Notes: generated by a model from the sequence alone, not told the origin. A DNA stretch of 36,853 nt from Nostoc paludosum FACHB-159 (GCF_014698835.1 NZ_JACJTU010000061.1:1-36853); one strand, 5' to 3'. Shown: positions 1 to 9,150, numbered from the stretch's first letter. Numbers and translations are program-made.

Positions 1-107
1 TTCAGTTGCAATTAATCCTGGCTGAAGCGTAATTATAGTTGCAAATAATCCTGGTTTGTAAATGTCTTGATTGCAGGTTTGAGCGATTAGTATTGCAGGT
101 CGTTACA
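1..107. repeat. Transposon end, inverted copy of 36747-36853
   Basis: Seen: this stretch is the reverse complement of the last 107 bases of the window with only about four mismatches. Read away from the plasmid, it starts TGTAACGACCTGCAA. It then carries two short boxes (ACCTGCAAT) and two longer boxes of the form CCAGGATTA(A/T)TTGCAAC. TGT...ACA tips with several internal boxes are typical of Tn7/Tn5053/Mu-type elements, whose DDE transposase (TnsB/TniA) binds repeated sites. The tip lies at 107 and points out of the window, so the element body lies outside. Which family moves it is inference. Confidence 0.8.
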
Positions 108-113
108 ATTAAG
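108..113. repeat. Target-site duplication ATTAAG, left copy
   Basis: ATTAAG directly follows the ...GTTACA tip at 107, and the same hexamer directly precedes TGTAACG at 36747. Tn7-like elements normally duplicate 5 bp. The data fit either a 6-bp duplication, or 5 bp (ATTAA) with an extra G at one tip. Removing one copy restores the reading frame of the interrupted ATPase gene. Confidence 0.75.
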
Positions 114-749
114 GATGAAGAATTACTATCAAAGTTCGGTAAGCTGGCACTGACTAAAAGCCGTAAACAAGAAATGCCTTTAACTGTGGTTGCTCACAAC
201 AATACTCAGGCGTGTTTGTTCGGTATTAAGAGTTTGCATAATCTCGTTTCTAAGATGCTTCAGGTTGAATGTTTGGCTCTTGTTGACACAATTACATTAC
301 AGCCAAAATCAACAGGTAAAGCCAAGGTAAAACTTGATAGTTCTAACGAATGGCTTGATGTTCATCTGCCGACTATGAGCGTAAAAATATCTGATTTTAG
401 CTCCCCTACACCAGCAGAATCTAACCCCTATCCTCCCATTGATAAAGCCACTTTAGAGCGCATATATGAACTGGAATTTAATCTTAGTAATAAGGCAGAA
501 TCTAACCCTATCCCATCCCTAACACCACTAGCCCAATCACTGCTGCAATACCTCCAGCGCACCGGAAGAACATCGGCAGTCATACAGGAGATACAGCCCA
601 ACTTTAAGGTTAAGGGTCAACGGTTCAGTTCAGAGGAATTGAAGCGATTGTTTAATGAGTTGGTTGAGAACAGTCTGGCCGTCTGGCTCGATGCAAATAC
701 TATCAAAATTGCCTCAAATCAGACAGATGGACAGAATGGACAGGAGTAG
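108..749 (+). pseudogene. 3' part of the split plasmid ATPase gene
   Basis: This is the C-terminal portion of the gene whose 5' part is 35541-36746. Joined through one ATTAAG, the frame runs ...TYSDFIK|DEELLSKFG... and predicts a protein of about 613 residues. The first residues here (DEELLSKFGKLALTKSRKQ, then TVVAHNNTQACLFG) look like the segment after the Walker B motif of FtsK/VirD4/HerA-like ATPases, where a sensor-type residue usually lies. A proline-rich linker follows, and the last 70 residues could form a winged helix (LLQYLQRTGR...FSSEELKRLFNELV). As it stands the fragment has no start of its own: the frame opens at a TTG (39) inside the transposon end. It is probably not translated usefully. 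Confidence 0.75.
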
Positions 750-819
750 ACAGAAACCTTGTACAGCATGGGACAGAAGCGATATAGTTCTAGACAGATA
801 GGAGACAGCAGACAGAGCG

Positions 820-850
820 CCCTCAGCATTGCACTGGGGGGTTTATTGCC
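820..850 (+). terminator. Likely terminator after the ATPase operon
   Basis: CCCTCAG (820-826) pairs with CTGGGGG (834-840), with one G-T pair and a 7-base loop, and is followed by TTTATT. It lies about 70 bp after the stop of the split ATPase gene and before the convergent glutaminase-fusion gene, so it would close the long forward operon. Upstream, 719-815 is rich in irregularly spaced GACAG words. Confidence 0.5.
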
Positions 851-867
851 TCTTTAAGACATTCCAG

Positions 868-3282
868 TTAAGGATTAAAATGTTTGCTAGGCTGATTGAG
901 CGTTGATGGAGGTAATTGCTGCGTAGGTTGTTGAGGCTGACTGAACACAATTGGAACTTTTAGTTTCTCAGCTAATTCCAAAGCATTATTGCTAAAGTCA
1001 GTAGCAACAGCAATACCACCAGCAACTGTACTCGCTACCGTCAACAAAGCAATAATGCGGGTTTTGATTCTCTCAGGTTTTCGCTTCTCAGGTTTACTAA
1101 TGTCTTCTTGCAGGTCGTCCAAATGCACCAGAGCCTCTTCACGTTGAGCTTCTGGAAATTCTTGTGCTAGATCACGTAGAGAGCTAATTATCTTAGTAAT
1201 CTCATCAAAGTTTTGACCAATATTTTGGGAGAAATTGGAAACAGTACCGCTACCAGATTGGACAAATCCCACGTTATTGGCATGAATTGTAGTTTTATGG
1301 GTAGGTTCTTTCTCAGCCATTGTTTTAACAACTCCTAGCAAATTTGTATTCGTCTGACGTTCATATTCTAAATCGCGCTCAAATTTAGAAATTAGTGTTT
1401 CTTGCGCTTGTAACTTTAATAGATACTGTGTTTCTATAGCTTGAAGTTCCGTCTGATATAGTGCTTTTACCTTACTCTCAATCGCTACCTTATCCGCTTC
1501 TGCTGACACCTCCAAACGAATTACAAATGCCCCACCGCTTTTCTTTTCAATCGCTTGGATAGACAGATTTTCATCATCATACTGTCTCCGTAGTTCTTGG
1601 AAAGATTGGAAGAAGGCTTTCCAGTCAATGCCATCAGCAAAAATTAAGTCAACTGTTTCTAAAGCTTTCTGAAATAGTTTGGTAAATTCCCCAGGTGCAA
1701 ACTTTCCGCTACTTGGACGAGGTTCTTGTTTGTCCTTTCTCAAATAAACATACTGGCAATCAATATCATTTAATTTTGTAGCAGAGTTAATATTCCAGTC
1801 TTCCAAACAAGCTCCTGTAAACTTTGCACCAGTAAAATCTGTTTCTATTGCTTGAGTTTTACTCAGGTTAGCCCCGCTGAGATTAGCCCCGCTGAGATTA
1901 GCCCCGCTAAGGTTAACTCCGGTAAGGTTAACTCCAGTGAGATTAGCCCCGCTGACCTTAACTCCGCTGAGGTCAAATCCACTAAGGTCAGCCCCGCTGA
2001 GATTAGCCCCGCTGAAGTCAGCCGCGATGAGGTTAGTCCCGATGAGGTTAGCCCCGCTGAGGTTAGTCCCGATGAGGTTAGCCCCGCTGAGGTTAGCTTT
2101 GTAAAGGTTAGCCCCGCTGAGATTAGCCCCACTGAGGTTAGTCCCGATGAGGTTAGCCCCGATGAAGTTAGCCCCGCTGAGGTCTTTTCCCATCAGGTTA
2201 GCCTCGCTGAGATTAGCCCCACTGAGGTAAGCCCCAACGAGGTTTTCTCTCGTGAGGTCTTTTCCCATGAGGTTAGCCCCAATGAGGTTAGCCCCAATGA
2301 GGCTAGTTCCGCGTTGGGCAGAATTAACTCCCTCAATCAAATCTTCTAAAATGAGCTTTGGTTTAGCGGCATTAGAGATATGTAAGCCAAAATCTATCGA
2401 CAGGTGTTCACAAACTTTGATACCTCTGATGCTATTACCTTTGGCATCTAGCAGTGGGGAAAAAGTCCCAATCCCCAGCCTACCGGAAACAACCGCTGTA
2501 ATTCCTCCGCCTAAGCTACTTTTTGCGGGGATTCCTACTCGATATGCCCACTCCCCAGAGTAATCGTACATTCCACAAGTGAGCATAAGACTGATTACAT
2601 CCTGAACATAGTGTTCATCAATCGCCCGTTCTTTGGTAATAGGATTGACACCACCATTGGCAAGGGTAGCTGCTATCATGGCTAAATCATGGGTGTTAAC
2701 CATAATCGAGCATTGCTGGAAATAGAGGTCGAGGGTTTCTTCAATGCGATTGCTAATCATGCCAAAGCTGAGCATCAGGTGTGCCATTGCTCGATCCGAG
2801 TGTCCTGTTACTTTTTCTGTTAAAAAAACAGGGACATTAATTTCGTGTTCTCGTCCGGTGTAACGGCGGAACATATCGAGGATGCGTTGGAGACGTTCTA
2901 TTACTCTATAGCCTTTGATTAAATCGGTAGTTGCAATTGCACCTGTATTCACTATTGGGTTGTAAGGACGATATGTTTTTTCATCTAAAATAATAGAATT
3001 AAACGCTTCTCTCGTTGGTTCAACACCCACTCTGGTATTGACATAATCACGACCATGATCTTCTAATGCTAAACCATAAACAAGAGGTTTAGAAATTGAT
3101 TTAATTGTGAATAATTTATTGCAATTTCCCTCCTCAAATACCTGACCACTTTTGGTCACCAGGCAGATGCCGAAACACTCCGGATTTTCGTATGGATCTA
3201 CTGTGCCTTCATTAATAAATTTATAGTTATCATACAAATTTTCTTTCAGATAGCGATGTAATGGCGAAGTTGCCGTTTCCAT
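868..3282 (-). CDS. Glutaminase A domain fused to pentapeptide repeats, coiled coil and membrane helix
   Basis: 804 residues. Residues 1-310 form a full glutaminase domain (glutamine to glutamate plus ammonia; serine-dependent, beta-lactamase-like fold). Visible are the SxxK motif in KSISKPL, YNPIVNTGAI, DLYFQQCSI, MYDYSGEWAYRVG and AKSSLGGG. In the E-x6-N-R-A motif the usual Asn appears as Asp (EKVTGHSDRAMA). Residues about 325-490 are pentapeptide repeats (A[N/D]LxG type), a right-handed beta-helix, encoded by 15-bp DNA repeats at about 1850-2330. Residues 510-725 are helical and coiled-coil, with a Gly/Ser/Asn patch (VQSGSGTVSNFSQN). One membrane helix lies near 738-758 (IIALLTVASTVAGGIAVA), and the tail is rich in Pro and Gln. 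ATG start at 3282; the gene stands alone on the reverse strand. Known: bacterial glutaminases are usually about 310 residues. The fusion suggests a membrane-tethered or scaffolded enzyme (inference). Confidence 0.88.
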   Translation of the reverse strand: METATSPLHRYLKENLYDNYKFINEGTVDPYENPECFGICLVTKSGQVFEEGNCNKLFTIKSISKPLVYGLALEDHGRDYVNTRVGVEPTREAFNSIILDEKTYRPYNPIVNTGAIATTDLIKGYRVIERLQRILDMFRRYTGREHEINVPVFLTEKVTGHSDRAMAHLMLSFGMISNRIEETLDLYFQQCSIMVNTHDLAMIAATLANGGVNPITKERAIDEHYVQDVISLMLTCGMYDYSGEWAYRVGIPAKSSLGGGITAVVSGRLGIGTFSPLLDAKGNSIRGIKVCEHLSIDFGLHISNAAKPKLILEDLIEGVNSAQRGTSLIGANLIGANLMGKDLTRENLVGAYLSGANLSEANLMGKDLSGANFIGANLIGTNLSGANLSGANLYKANLSGANLIGTNLSGANLIGTNLIAADFSGANLSGADLSGFDLSGVKVSGANLTGVNLTGVNLSGANLSGANLSGANLSKTQAIETDFTGAKFTGACLEDWNINSATKLNDIDCQYVYLRKDKQEPRPSSGKFAPGEFTKLFQKALETVDLIFADGIDWKAFFQSFQELRRQYDDENLSIQAIEKKSGGAFVIRLEVSAEADKVAIESKVKALYQTELQAIETQYLLKLQAQETLISKFERDLEYERQTNTNLLGVVKTMAEKEPTHKTTIHANNVGFVQSGSGTVSNFSQNIGQNFDEITKIISSLRDLAQEFPEAQREEALVHLDDLQEDISKPEKRKPERIKTRIIALLTVASTVAGGIAVATDFSNNALELAEKLKVPIVFSQPQQPTQQLPPSTLNQPSKHFNP

Positions 3283-3574
3283 TGTTTTTGCAATTTTCTT
3301 TACATTCTCTATGCCAACTTAATGCTCTGAAATTATTTCATAGTATGCGTGAAGCGGACAGTATCAGCGAGAACAAATGAAGCAAATTTACCCAATTGCA
3401 ATACTATACTGACTAACAATCAAAATGGTTGAATCAGAAAGACTGTATTAGTTTTAAGTAAATGGCTTGTGGTCATGAGATAAATGCTCATTAACAGTTT
3501 ATTTGTAATTAAAAAATTTTACAAAAGGATATACTTAATAAGTAATAATAAGGCAGACTATTTTCGGTTTTTAA
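3283..3574. other. Divergent intergenic region
   Basis: AT-rich spacer of about 290 bp between the reverse-strand glutaminase fusion and the forward DUF2887 gene. It must hold both promoters. No clear operator, repeat or RNA gene was seen. Confidence 0.4.
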
Positions 3575-4375
3575 GTGAAACGCGACTCCATTTATTACCA
3601 AATTTTTAAACGCTTTCCTGCGTTAATTTTTGAACTGGTTCATGACCGTCCCCAAGAGGCACAAAACTATCGATTTGAGTCAGTTGAGGTAAAAGAAACC
3701 TCCTTTCGCATTGATGGGGTCTTTTTACCTCCAGAGGGTGCAACACCCAAGATTATCTACTTTGCAGAAGTTCAATTTCAAACAGACGAAGCTCTTTATC
3801 ATCGCTTCTTTACTGAGTCGATGATGTACTTAAATCGTAATAGAGGACTCTACGATGACTGGTACTGTGTGGTAATTTTCCCATCACGCTCTTTGGAACC
3901 AAGCGATACAAGAACTCATCGAATATTTTTAAACAGCGACCAAGTGCAGCGCATTTATTTGGATGAGTTAGGTACTCCTAATACTCTGTCAATAGGCATC
4001 AATTTAATGCAGTTGACAATCGCCTCAGAGAAAGCGATGGCGGAGCAAGCGCGTCTATTAATTGAGCGAGTACAATTAGAGTCAACTGGCATACTGCCGA
4101 AAAACGAGATAATAGATATTATCACCACTATTGCCGTTTACAAGTTTTCTTCGTTGAGTAGAGAGGAAGTGGAAGCTATGCTGGGACTGAACATTGAAGA
4201 AACACGAATCTACAAAGACTTGGAACGTGAAACCAAATTAAAAGCAGCAGCACGCTTTTTGAGCATGGGTTACAGCATCTCCGAAGTGGCAAAGGGAGTT
4301 GATTTATCGGTTGAGGAACTGACAAAAGAAGTAGTAAATTATCAAACCCCAAAAGAACAGGAGCGCACAGAGTAA
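3575..4375 (+). CDS. DUF2887 / Rpn-type PD-(D/E)XK nuclease-like protein
   Basis: 266 residues from a GTG at 3575. The N-terminus (DSIYYQIFKRFPALIFELV) is the signature of cyanobacterial DUF2887 proteins, a branch of the Rpn/YhgA-like putative transposase-nucleases in the PD-(D/E)XK fold. Catalytic candidates are D47 (FRIDGVF) and E65/Q67 (FAEVQFQ), arranged D-x17-ExQ; the nuclease core spans about residues 1-135. The C-terminus (LSREEVEAMLGL...GYSISEVAKGVDLSVEEL) resembles the short helical tail seen in the family. Family members promote recombination or act as accessory nucleases, and they are very common in cyanobacteria and on mobile DNA. A function on this plasmid cannot be assigned. The gene stands alone and appears intact. 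Confidence 0.82.
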   Translation: MKRDSIYYQIFKRFPALIFELVHDRPQEAQNYRFESVEVKETSFRIDGVFLPPEGATPKIIYFAEVQFQTDEALYHRFFTESMMYLNRNRGLYDDWYCVVIFPSRSLEPSDTRTHRIFLNSDQVQRIYLDELGTPNTLSIGINLMQLTIASEKAMAEQARLLIERVQLESTGILPKNEIIDIITTIAVYKFSSLSREEVEAMLGLNIEETRIYKDLERETKLKAAARFLSMGYSISEVAKGVDLSVEELTKEVVNYQTPKEQERTE

Positions 4376-4592
4376 AGTATTGAGTTTCGGTATAGACAGC
4401 GTGTAGACATTAGTGCAGACTGCTAAGTGTGAAAATCTGGGACTGCTGGCGAACGTTGATATCAATCCCTTGATAGCAACGATCACAACTAATGGAGAAA
4501 TCAAATTTTAAATCAGCCTGACCCCCGACAGCTGCATAATAGTTAACGGTATTGGAAAGCGCCATTCTAAATACCGTAGCCGGGGTGGGATC

Positions 4593-5603
4593 ATGAGCGA
4601 AGATACAGAATCCGTCGAGTTAGTTGTAGTCCAGAAATTAGAAAATGCCCTCAGTGCGAAAATTGAGGCGTACTTTGCCTCGGTAATTGACTCTGACCCC
4701 GATGTTTTGGAAGAATTGCTGAAATCCAAGAACAGCGAGGGAACCCGTAAAGCTTACCGCAAAGACATCACCGATTTTTTTACTCGCATGACTGGCCTGC
4801 ATCCTAACAGAGATTCTATCTTGGAGTTTTTACACCTGGATGGTCACAAAGCCACGCTGGTAGTGACTAAGTACAGAGCCATACTCGCTGAAGCTGGCTT
4901 ATCTCCTAACACGATTAACCGACGGCTGGCGGCCATCAAGTCCCTTGTTGCTTATGGGCGAAAGCTGGGGGTGTGTAACTATGCGGTGGATGTTGACAGT
5001 ATCCCAGTGCAGGCTTACCGCGATACTAGCGGTGTCACTGAAGAGGAATTTTTGAGTGTCATTCGTCAGTGCGATCTCTGTACAGTGGCGGGGAAGCGGG
5101 ACTATGCTTTGTTGCTGCTGCTGTGGGGCAATGCTTTGAGGAGAAACGAGATTAGCACCTTAGACTTGAGACATTTCGACGGTTCTAAGGGAACGCTATC
5201 AATTTTGGCTAAGGGCAAGCAGGTACGAGTGACGATGAATCTGCCAAAAGCCACTGTGACAGCTATTACTGACTGGGTGATTGCCCGTGGTGGCGATATG
5301 TCCTCGTCTCGTCCGTTGTTTACTTCGGTTGATTTTCAAAATGCTGGCCACAGGTTAACCGGGGATGGCATCTATAAAATAGTCAAGCGTTTATTTAAAC
5401 GGGCTGGGGTTGAAAAAACTATGTCACCGCACCGTTGCCGCCACAGTGCTATTACTGCTGTACTTGAGAAAACTGATGGCAATGTCCGCAAAGCCCAGAA
5501 ACTCAGCAGACACGCTAAATTAAATACACTCCAAATTTACGACGACAACCGCAACCGCGATCAGCTGGAGATGTCTGAGTTATTGATGGATGGGTTGGAT
5601 TGA
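4593..5603 (+). CDS. Tyrosine recombinase / phage-type integrase (XerC/D-like)
   Basis: 336 residues, ATG at 4593. An N-terminal SAM-like core-binding domain spans about residues 45-130 (GTRKAYRKDITDFFTRM, SPNTINRRLAAIKSLV). The catalytic domain spans about 145-325. The active-site set is complete: R183 (ALRRNEI), a beta-hairpin Lys (AKGKQ), H280-x-x-R283 (PHRCRHS), H307 (SRHAKL) and nucleophile Y316 (LQIYDDN). On a plasmid with ParAB this most simply resolves multimers, but an integration/excision role cannot be excluded. There is no adjacent excisionase or obvious att core, and the upstream spacer 4376-4592 shows no clear core-type inverted repeats. Intact. Confidence 0.92.
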   Translation: MSEDTESVELVVVQKLENALSAKIEAYFASVIDSDPDVLEELLKSKNSEGTRKAYRKDITDFFTRMTGLHPNRDSILEFLHLDGHKATLVVTKYRAILAEAGLSPNTINRRLAAIKSLVAYGRKLGVCNYAVDVDSIPVQAYRDTSGVTEEEFLSVIRQCDLCTVAGKRDYALLLLLWGNALRRNEISTLDLRHFDGSKGTLSILAKGKQVRVTMNLPKATVTAITDWVIARGGDMSSSRPLFTSVDFQNAGHRLTGDGIYKIVKRLFKRAGVEKTMSPHRCRHSAITAVLEKTDGNVRKAQKLSRHAKLNTLQIYDDNRNRDQLEMSELLMDGLD

Positions 5604-5754
5604 ACGGGTTGATAGAAATTTATAAAGCTAGAGATAAAGGTAAAATCGCAGGCTTTCCAAAAAGTCCATTAGGAATTTTTAATTTTAAATCCTTTGCTTC
5701 TCTAGGTATATCAAACACAATGGAGATTTAAAGACTGTTAAAAGGGACTTTTGT

Positions 5755-5773
5755 ATCAAGCCGAAGGCTTGAT
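5755..5773 (+). terminator. GAA-loop hairpin after the recombinase
   Basis: ATCAAGCC (5755-5762) pairs perfectly with GGCTTGAT (5766-5773) around a GAA triloop, followed by the AT-rich TATCATTATTATTC. It lies 150 bp past the recombinase stop. It could terminate that gene, or mark the edge of the transposase remnant that follows. Confidence 0.4.
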
Positions 5774-5830
5774 TATCATTATTATTCAGCTACGATTTGA
5801 GGTTAGCGATCGCCTAACAACAGAGTTAAG

Positions 5831-5898
5831 TACCTGCATATAGGTTGTATTTCAGAATTAAAACGAAAAACACTACCAGAAATAGCAAAAACTGTTAC
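5831..5898 (+). pseudogene. Remnant of an IS701/IS4-like transposase
   Basis: The forward frame reads YLHIGCISELKRKTLPEIA and then KTV. This resembles the N-terminal part of cyanobacterial IS701-type transposases (pattern L-x-G-x-x-SE-[VL]-KRK-[ST]-LPEIA). The matching part ends at the stop codon of the convergent WD40 gene, and no other transposase sequence or terminal repeats were seen nearby. It looks like a scar of an old IS. The assignment rests on recalled family consensus only. Confidence 0.45.
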
Positions 5899-7433
5899 AG
5901 ATTCTTTGACTCCCAAATTAGAACAGTTTGATTCTTACTAGCACTAATTAAGTTTAAGCTTGACGGAATAAAAGCAACATCACAAACTATATCTTTATGT
6001 CCAGTTAAAGTAGATAATACTTGCCGTGATTTTATATTCCATATTTTAATGGTTTTATCGCTACTACCGCTGGCAAGAAGTTGACTGTCTGAGCTAAAAG
6101 CTAAGGAATTGACAGCATTTTTGTGTTCTTCAAACACAGCTATTATATTTTTAGAATTTACATCCCATATACAAATTGTTTTATCAGTACTAGCACTTGC
6201 CAGCATTTTCCCGTCTGGACTGAAAGCTACTGATTGCACATGATAATGATCGTTGTTATTATGCTTAAGACGAACGTTATCACCTTGCGATTGCTGTTGA
6301 TAAAAGCTGTAACTTGTATTCTCTAATGATAAAAGATTATGTAGATATATAGAGTTATTTTGATTGCCTGCCGCAACCATCCTTCCATTAGGATGGAAAG
6401 CAACACATTTGAATGGTATATTATCAAATGTTTTATATTCTATTGCTCGTCTTTCAACATTCCAAATCTGCATTCCATGATTAGAACTAACAGTTACAAT
6501 AAATTTCCCAGTTGGATCAAAAGCAATAGCATTAACAACAGTTTTTTCTCTTTCCTCATCAAAAAATTTAGTGGGTGAGGGATTTGTCCTAAAGTTTGCT
6601 ATATCCCATAGCAAAAGATTAGCTTTTGTTTTCGATATACTCTCATAATCAAGTCCAAAAACTATAGCTTCTCCTCTTGGATCGAAGGCAAATGCTGTTG
6701 CATTATATAATTTTTCTTCAACTGTAATTTTTATATTTTTATGTAAATAATTTTCTAAATTATAAATGTGTACTTCATTGTCTGGATTATCGTACAAAAT
6801 AACTAAATGTCTCTTATTTGAACTTAATTTTAAAGATTTTATAGGGATTTTTGTATTTATAATTTGTTGGTTTTCCCATGAAATTTGTATATCTTCTGTT
6901 AAAGTAGGTATAACTGATGGTGTCTCTTTTCTGAGTATGAATGGTGCTTCTTTTTTTATTATTAGTTTGCTATCCTCGTAAGAATTTTGTTCTAGTGAAA
7001 AAGATTGCGATGGTTTTGTATTAAAAAGGCTAGTTGTCTCTTTCCAAAACTCACAATACCACTTTTCAACTTCAATATGTACTTTTTGAAATACATTAAC
7101 GGGAATTACAACTTCTGGCATGAATCCACGGAACACAACTCCTTCAATCCAATCTATTGGTCGTCCATTATAATCACGAAGTATTCCTTCTTCTTTTTCT
7201 CCGATAAAGTGCTTTTCTGCACGTGTTACACGAAATATTAAAGTAAGGTTTCCAACTGGAGAGTCATGTATTTCACGTAATATAGCATATCCCTGTTCAG
7301 TTAATTCTCCTCCTGCTACCTCAGCAAGAAGCATTGACAATTTATTTTCAATCAAGAACTCAGGAGCAGTAATTGTGCGATATCCTATAGTTTTATTGCG
7401 ACTAATTAGAAAAGGCCAAACTTCAATACTCAT
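5895..7433 (-). CDS. WD40 beta-propeller protein with a distinct N-terminal domain (partner of the GTPase)
   Basis: 512 residues. Residues 1-150 form an unrecognised globular domain (ISRNKTIGYRTITAPEFL; LLAEVAGGELTEQGYAILRE; LRDYNGRPIDWIEGVVFRGF). A polar linker runs to about 195. Seven WD40-type blades follow, several with canonical endings (KTICIWDVN, KTIKIWNIK, QTVLIWESK), which is enough for one closed propeller. The gene lies 120 bp downstream of the GTPase gene on the same strand and is probably co-transcribed. WD40 propellers are protein-interaction platforms. In the prokaryotic GTPase/MoxR conflict systems described by Aravind and co-workers, propeller proteins often accompany the NTPase; membership here is inference. 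Both genes are AT-rich relative to their neighbours, suggesting separate acquisition. Confidence 0.8.
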   Translation of the reverse strand: MSIEVWPFLISRNKTIGYRTITAPEFLIENKLSMLLAEVAGGELTEQGYAILREIHDSPVGNLTLIFRVTRAEKHFIGEKEEGILRDYNGRPIDWIEGVVFRGFMPEVVIPVNVFQKVHIEVEKWYCEFWKETTSLFNTKPSQSFSLEQNSYEDSKLIIKKEAPFILRKETPSVIPTLTEDIQISWENQQIINTKIPIKSLKLSSNKRHLVILYDNPDNEVHIYNLENYLHKNIKITVEEKLYNATAFAFDPRGEAIVFGLDYESISKTKANLLLWDIANFRTNPSPTKFFDEEREKTVVNAIAFDPTGKFIVTVSSNHGMQIWNVERRAIEYKTFDNIPFKCVAFHPNGRMVAAGNQNNSIYLHNLLSLENTSYSFYQQQSQGDNVRLKHNNNDHYHVQSVAFSPDGKMLASASTDKTICIWDVNSKNIIAVFEEHKNAVNSLAFSSDSQLLASGSSDKTIKIWNIKSRQVLSTLTGHKDIVCDVAFIPSSLNLISASKNQTVLIWESKNL

Positions 7434-7553
7434 AAAATACTTTAATGTTCATTTAGTAGAATTTGTCATTAATTAGGTTCAGAAATTATTTATTCAATAT
7501 AGTTTGTAAACCATCTTATAATAAATTCCAAACCTTTTAATAGAAATAATTAT

Positions 7554-8690
7554 TTAAATTAAGGTAGAGTCAGGAAAATCCCGTTCTAATGTGCTTATAA
7601 GATACAGAAAGCTACGAAGTGCATGTTCAATTGCTGTTTTTTCGTTCTGAACTAACTTAAGGGAGTTTTCTTTCTCTTGGCGGAGCTTTTCTGCTCGCTG
7701 TGCTGCATCCTTGCGTTTCTCGGATGCTCCCATTTCTGCATAATCAATTAACATTTTTAACAAAATGTCACTAAACTGATATTCATTACGCAGGTAATCG
7801 CGCAGTTTACGAAGCCCACTACCAACCCATTCCCCAAGAATATCCCAGATAGTAAGATCCGGTTCAGATTCTATTGACTTAGATTGAATTTTTAGTTCCT
7901 TTTCTTTAATCTTTTGTAATTGACTTGTTAACTGATCAGGTAACACGCAGGCAATTGGTATCTCAACCTGAAAAGGTTTTGCTTGGGCACCACGAATTTT
8001 ACGCATTTCGCCATCTGGTTGTAGCTCGGCAAATCCCATTCCAACTGAACTCACCGGAATTAAGCGAATAGGCACTTTTTGTCCTCGCTTTTTCACAAGT
8101 TCTCTAAAATCATCATTATCCATCAAGCGATCGCGGATTTCTTTTAAAGTATACTTGCCGTTTAAAAGATCCCATTTAGAAAGTACAAAATGAATTGGGC
8201 TTTGAGTTTGCTGTATAATTTGAAGAATATTTGCTAGTTCTCTAAGTACAAATACTTGCCCATCGTCCTCATCACCCATTAAAGAAAGAATTTTTCTTCC
8301 ATCAAGAATACCTAAAATAGCATCAGCATTTTTAAGCTTAATTTCAAAATCGGATACTGATTCTTCATTTGACCTAGTATCTACAATTCTTTCTCCAGCA
8401 TAATCAAGATAGGTAAATTGAAATGCAGGAAACTTCTGAAAAGAGTCATTTTCGATGCAGACCCGGAAGTACCATTCAGATATTTCTCTAAACTGTGTAG
8501 GTGCAGGCCATTCTCCAGGGCCAGCTATTTGCGTATATTTGTCATTAAGTAATTTTCGCTGTTCGGGATCAACTTCAAGAAAAAAAGAGGTATAACCTCT
8601 TTGTATTGAGAGTAACTTGTACATGCTTGCAAGAAAAACTGTTTTTCCAGCACCGGATGGGCCTATCATAATAACGTTGTAATTATCCAT
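7554..8690 (-). CDS. DO-GTPase2-like (double-GTPase family) P-loop GTPase
   Basis: 378 residues, ATG at 8690. The P-loop GPSGAGKT lies at about residues 10-17, a G3-like DYAGER follows the beta-strand FQFTYL, and a G4-like SKWDLL follows IHFVL. This order matches the TRAFAC-type prokaryotic 'double-GTPase' domain family. The region after the GTPase core (SSVGMGFAELQPDGEMRKI) is typical of the family, and the C-terminal 80 residues are a helical coiled coil (GASEKRKDAAQRAEKLRQEKEN). It is the first gene of a two-gene unit with the WD40 protein. Likely role: a nucleotide-dependent switch in a signalling or conflict system, with the propeller as scaffold or sensor (inference). No effector domain is visible in either protein. 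Confidence 0.72.
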   Translation of the reverse strand: MDNYNVIMIGPSGAGKTVFLASMYKLLSIQRGYTSFFLEVDPEQRKLLNDKYTQIAGPGEWPAPTQFREISEWYFRVCIENDSFQKFPAFQFTYLDYAGERIVDTRSNEESVSDFEIKLKNADAILGILDGRKILSLMGDEDDGQVFVLRELANILQIIQQTQSPIHFVLSKWDLLNGKYTLKEIRDRLMDNDDFRELVKKRGQKVPIRLIPVSSVGMGFAELQPDGEMRKIRGAQAKPFQVEIPIACVLPDQLTSQLQKIKEKELKIQSKSIESEPDLTIWDILGEWVGSGLRKLRDYLRNEYQFSDILLKMLIDYAEMGASEKRKDAAQRAEKLRQEKENSLKLVQNEKTAIEHALRSFLYLISTLERDFPDSTLI

Positions 8691-9150
8691 ATACTTAATG
8701 ACCGCAATATTTCCGAATTTACGTAGATTCTGTATTGTACTTCAAAAACTATTTAAAGGGGTAGTGTTACGGAAGCTGCGGCCAGAGGCAAACTAAACAG
8801 TTCAGTTTATATGACAAGAGGCGGATCTGACTGACACGCTTGGGAGCTAAGTGTGGCGAACTGCAAACATAAAAGCCCAAAACTGCAATCAAGGTAAATT
8901 TGAAACCACATTAATCTGCAACTAGAGGTAGTCTCAAAACCACAATAATTGCGGCCCAAACCACAATAATTGCAACGAAACTGCTTTCCAAGCGTTCTGA
9001 AACCACAATAAATGCAACGAAGCTGTAACCCATATCTGGAGACAGTTTGAGACATTTACTGTCCCGGAGTGTTCAAATTAAACGAGGGATTAAATCAAAC
9101 GTATATGCCCGAATAATGTGGTTTAATCTAGACAACATTCGTTCAATTAA

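Noticed and set aside
1852..2349. 165-codon forward frame with VSP-[AD]-EVSP repeats
   Set aside because: It is the opposite strand of the pentapeptide-repeat DNA, whose 15-bp period keeps several frames open. The reverse frame has the protein-level pattern and continues into recognised domains.
8807..9055. 82-codon reverse frame with repeated C-x-Y-C-G-F, looking like zinc fingers
   Set aside because: The Cys motifs arise from the repeated long boxes of the mobile-element end (ACCACAATAATTGCAAC in reverse), not from a protein.
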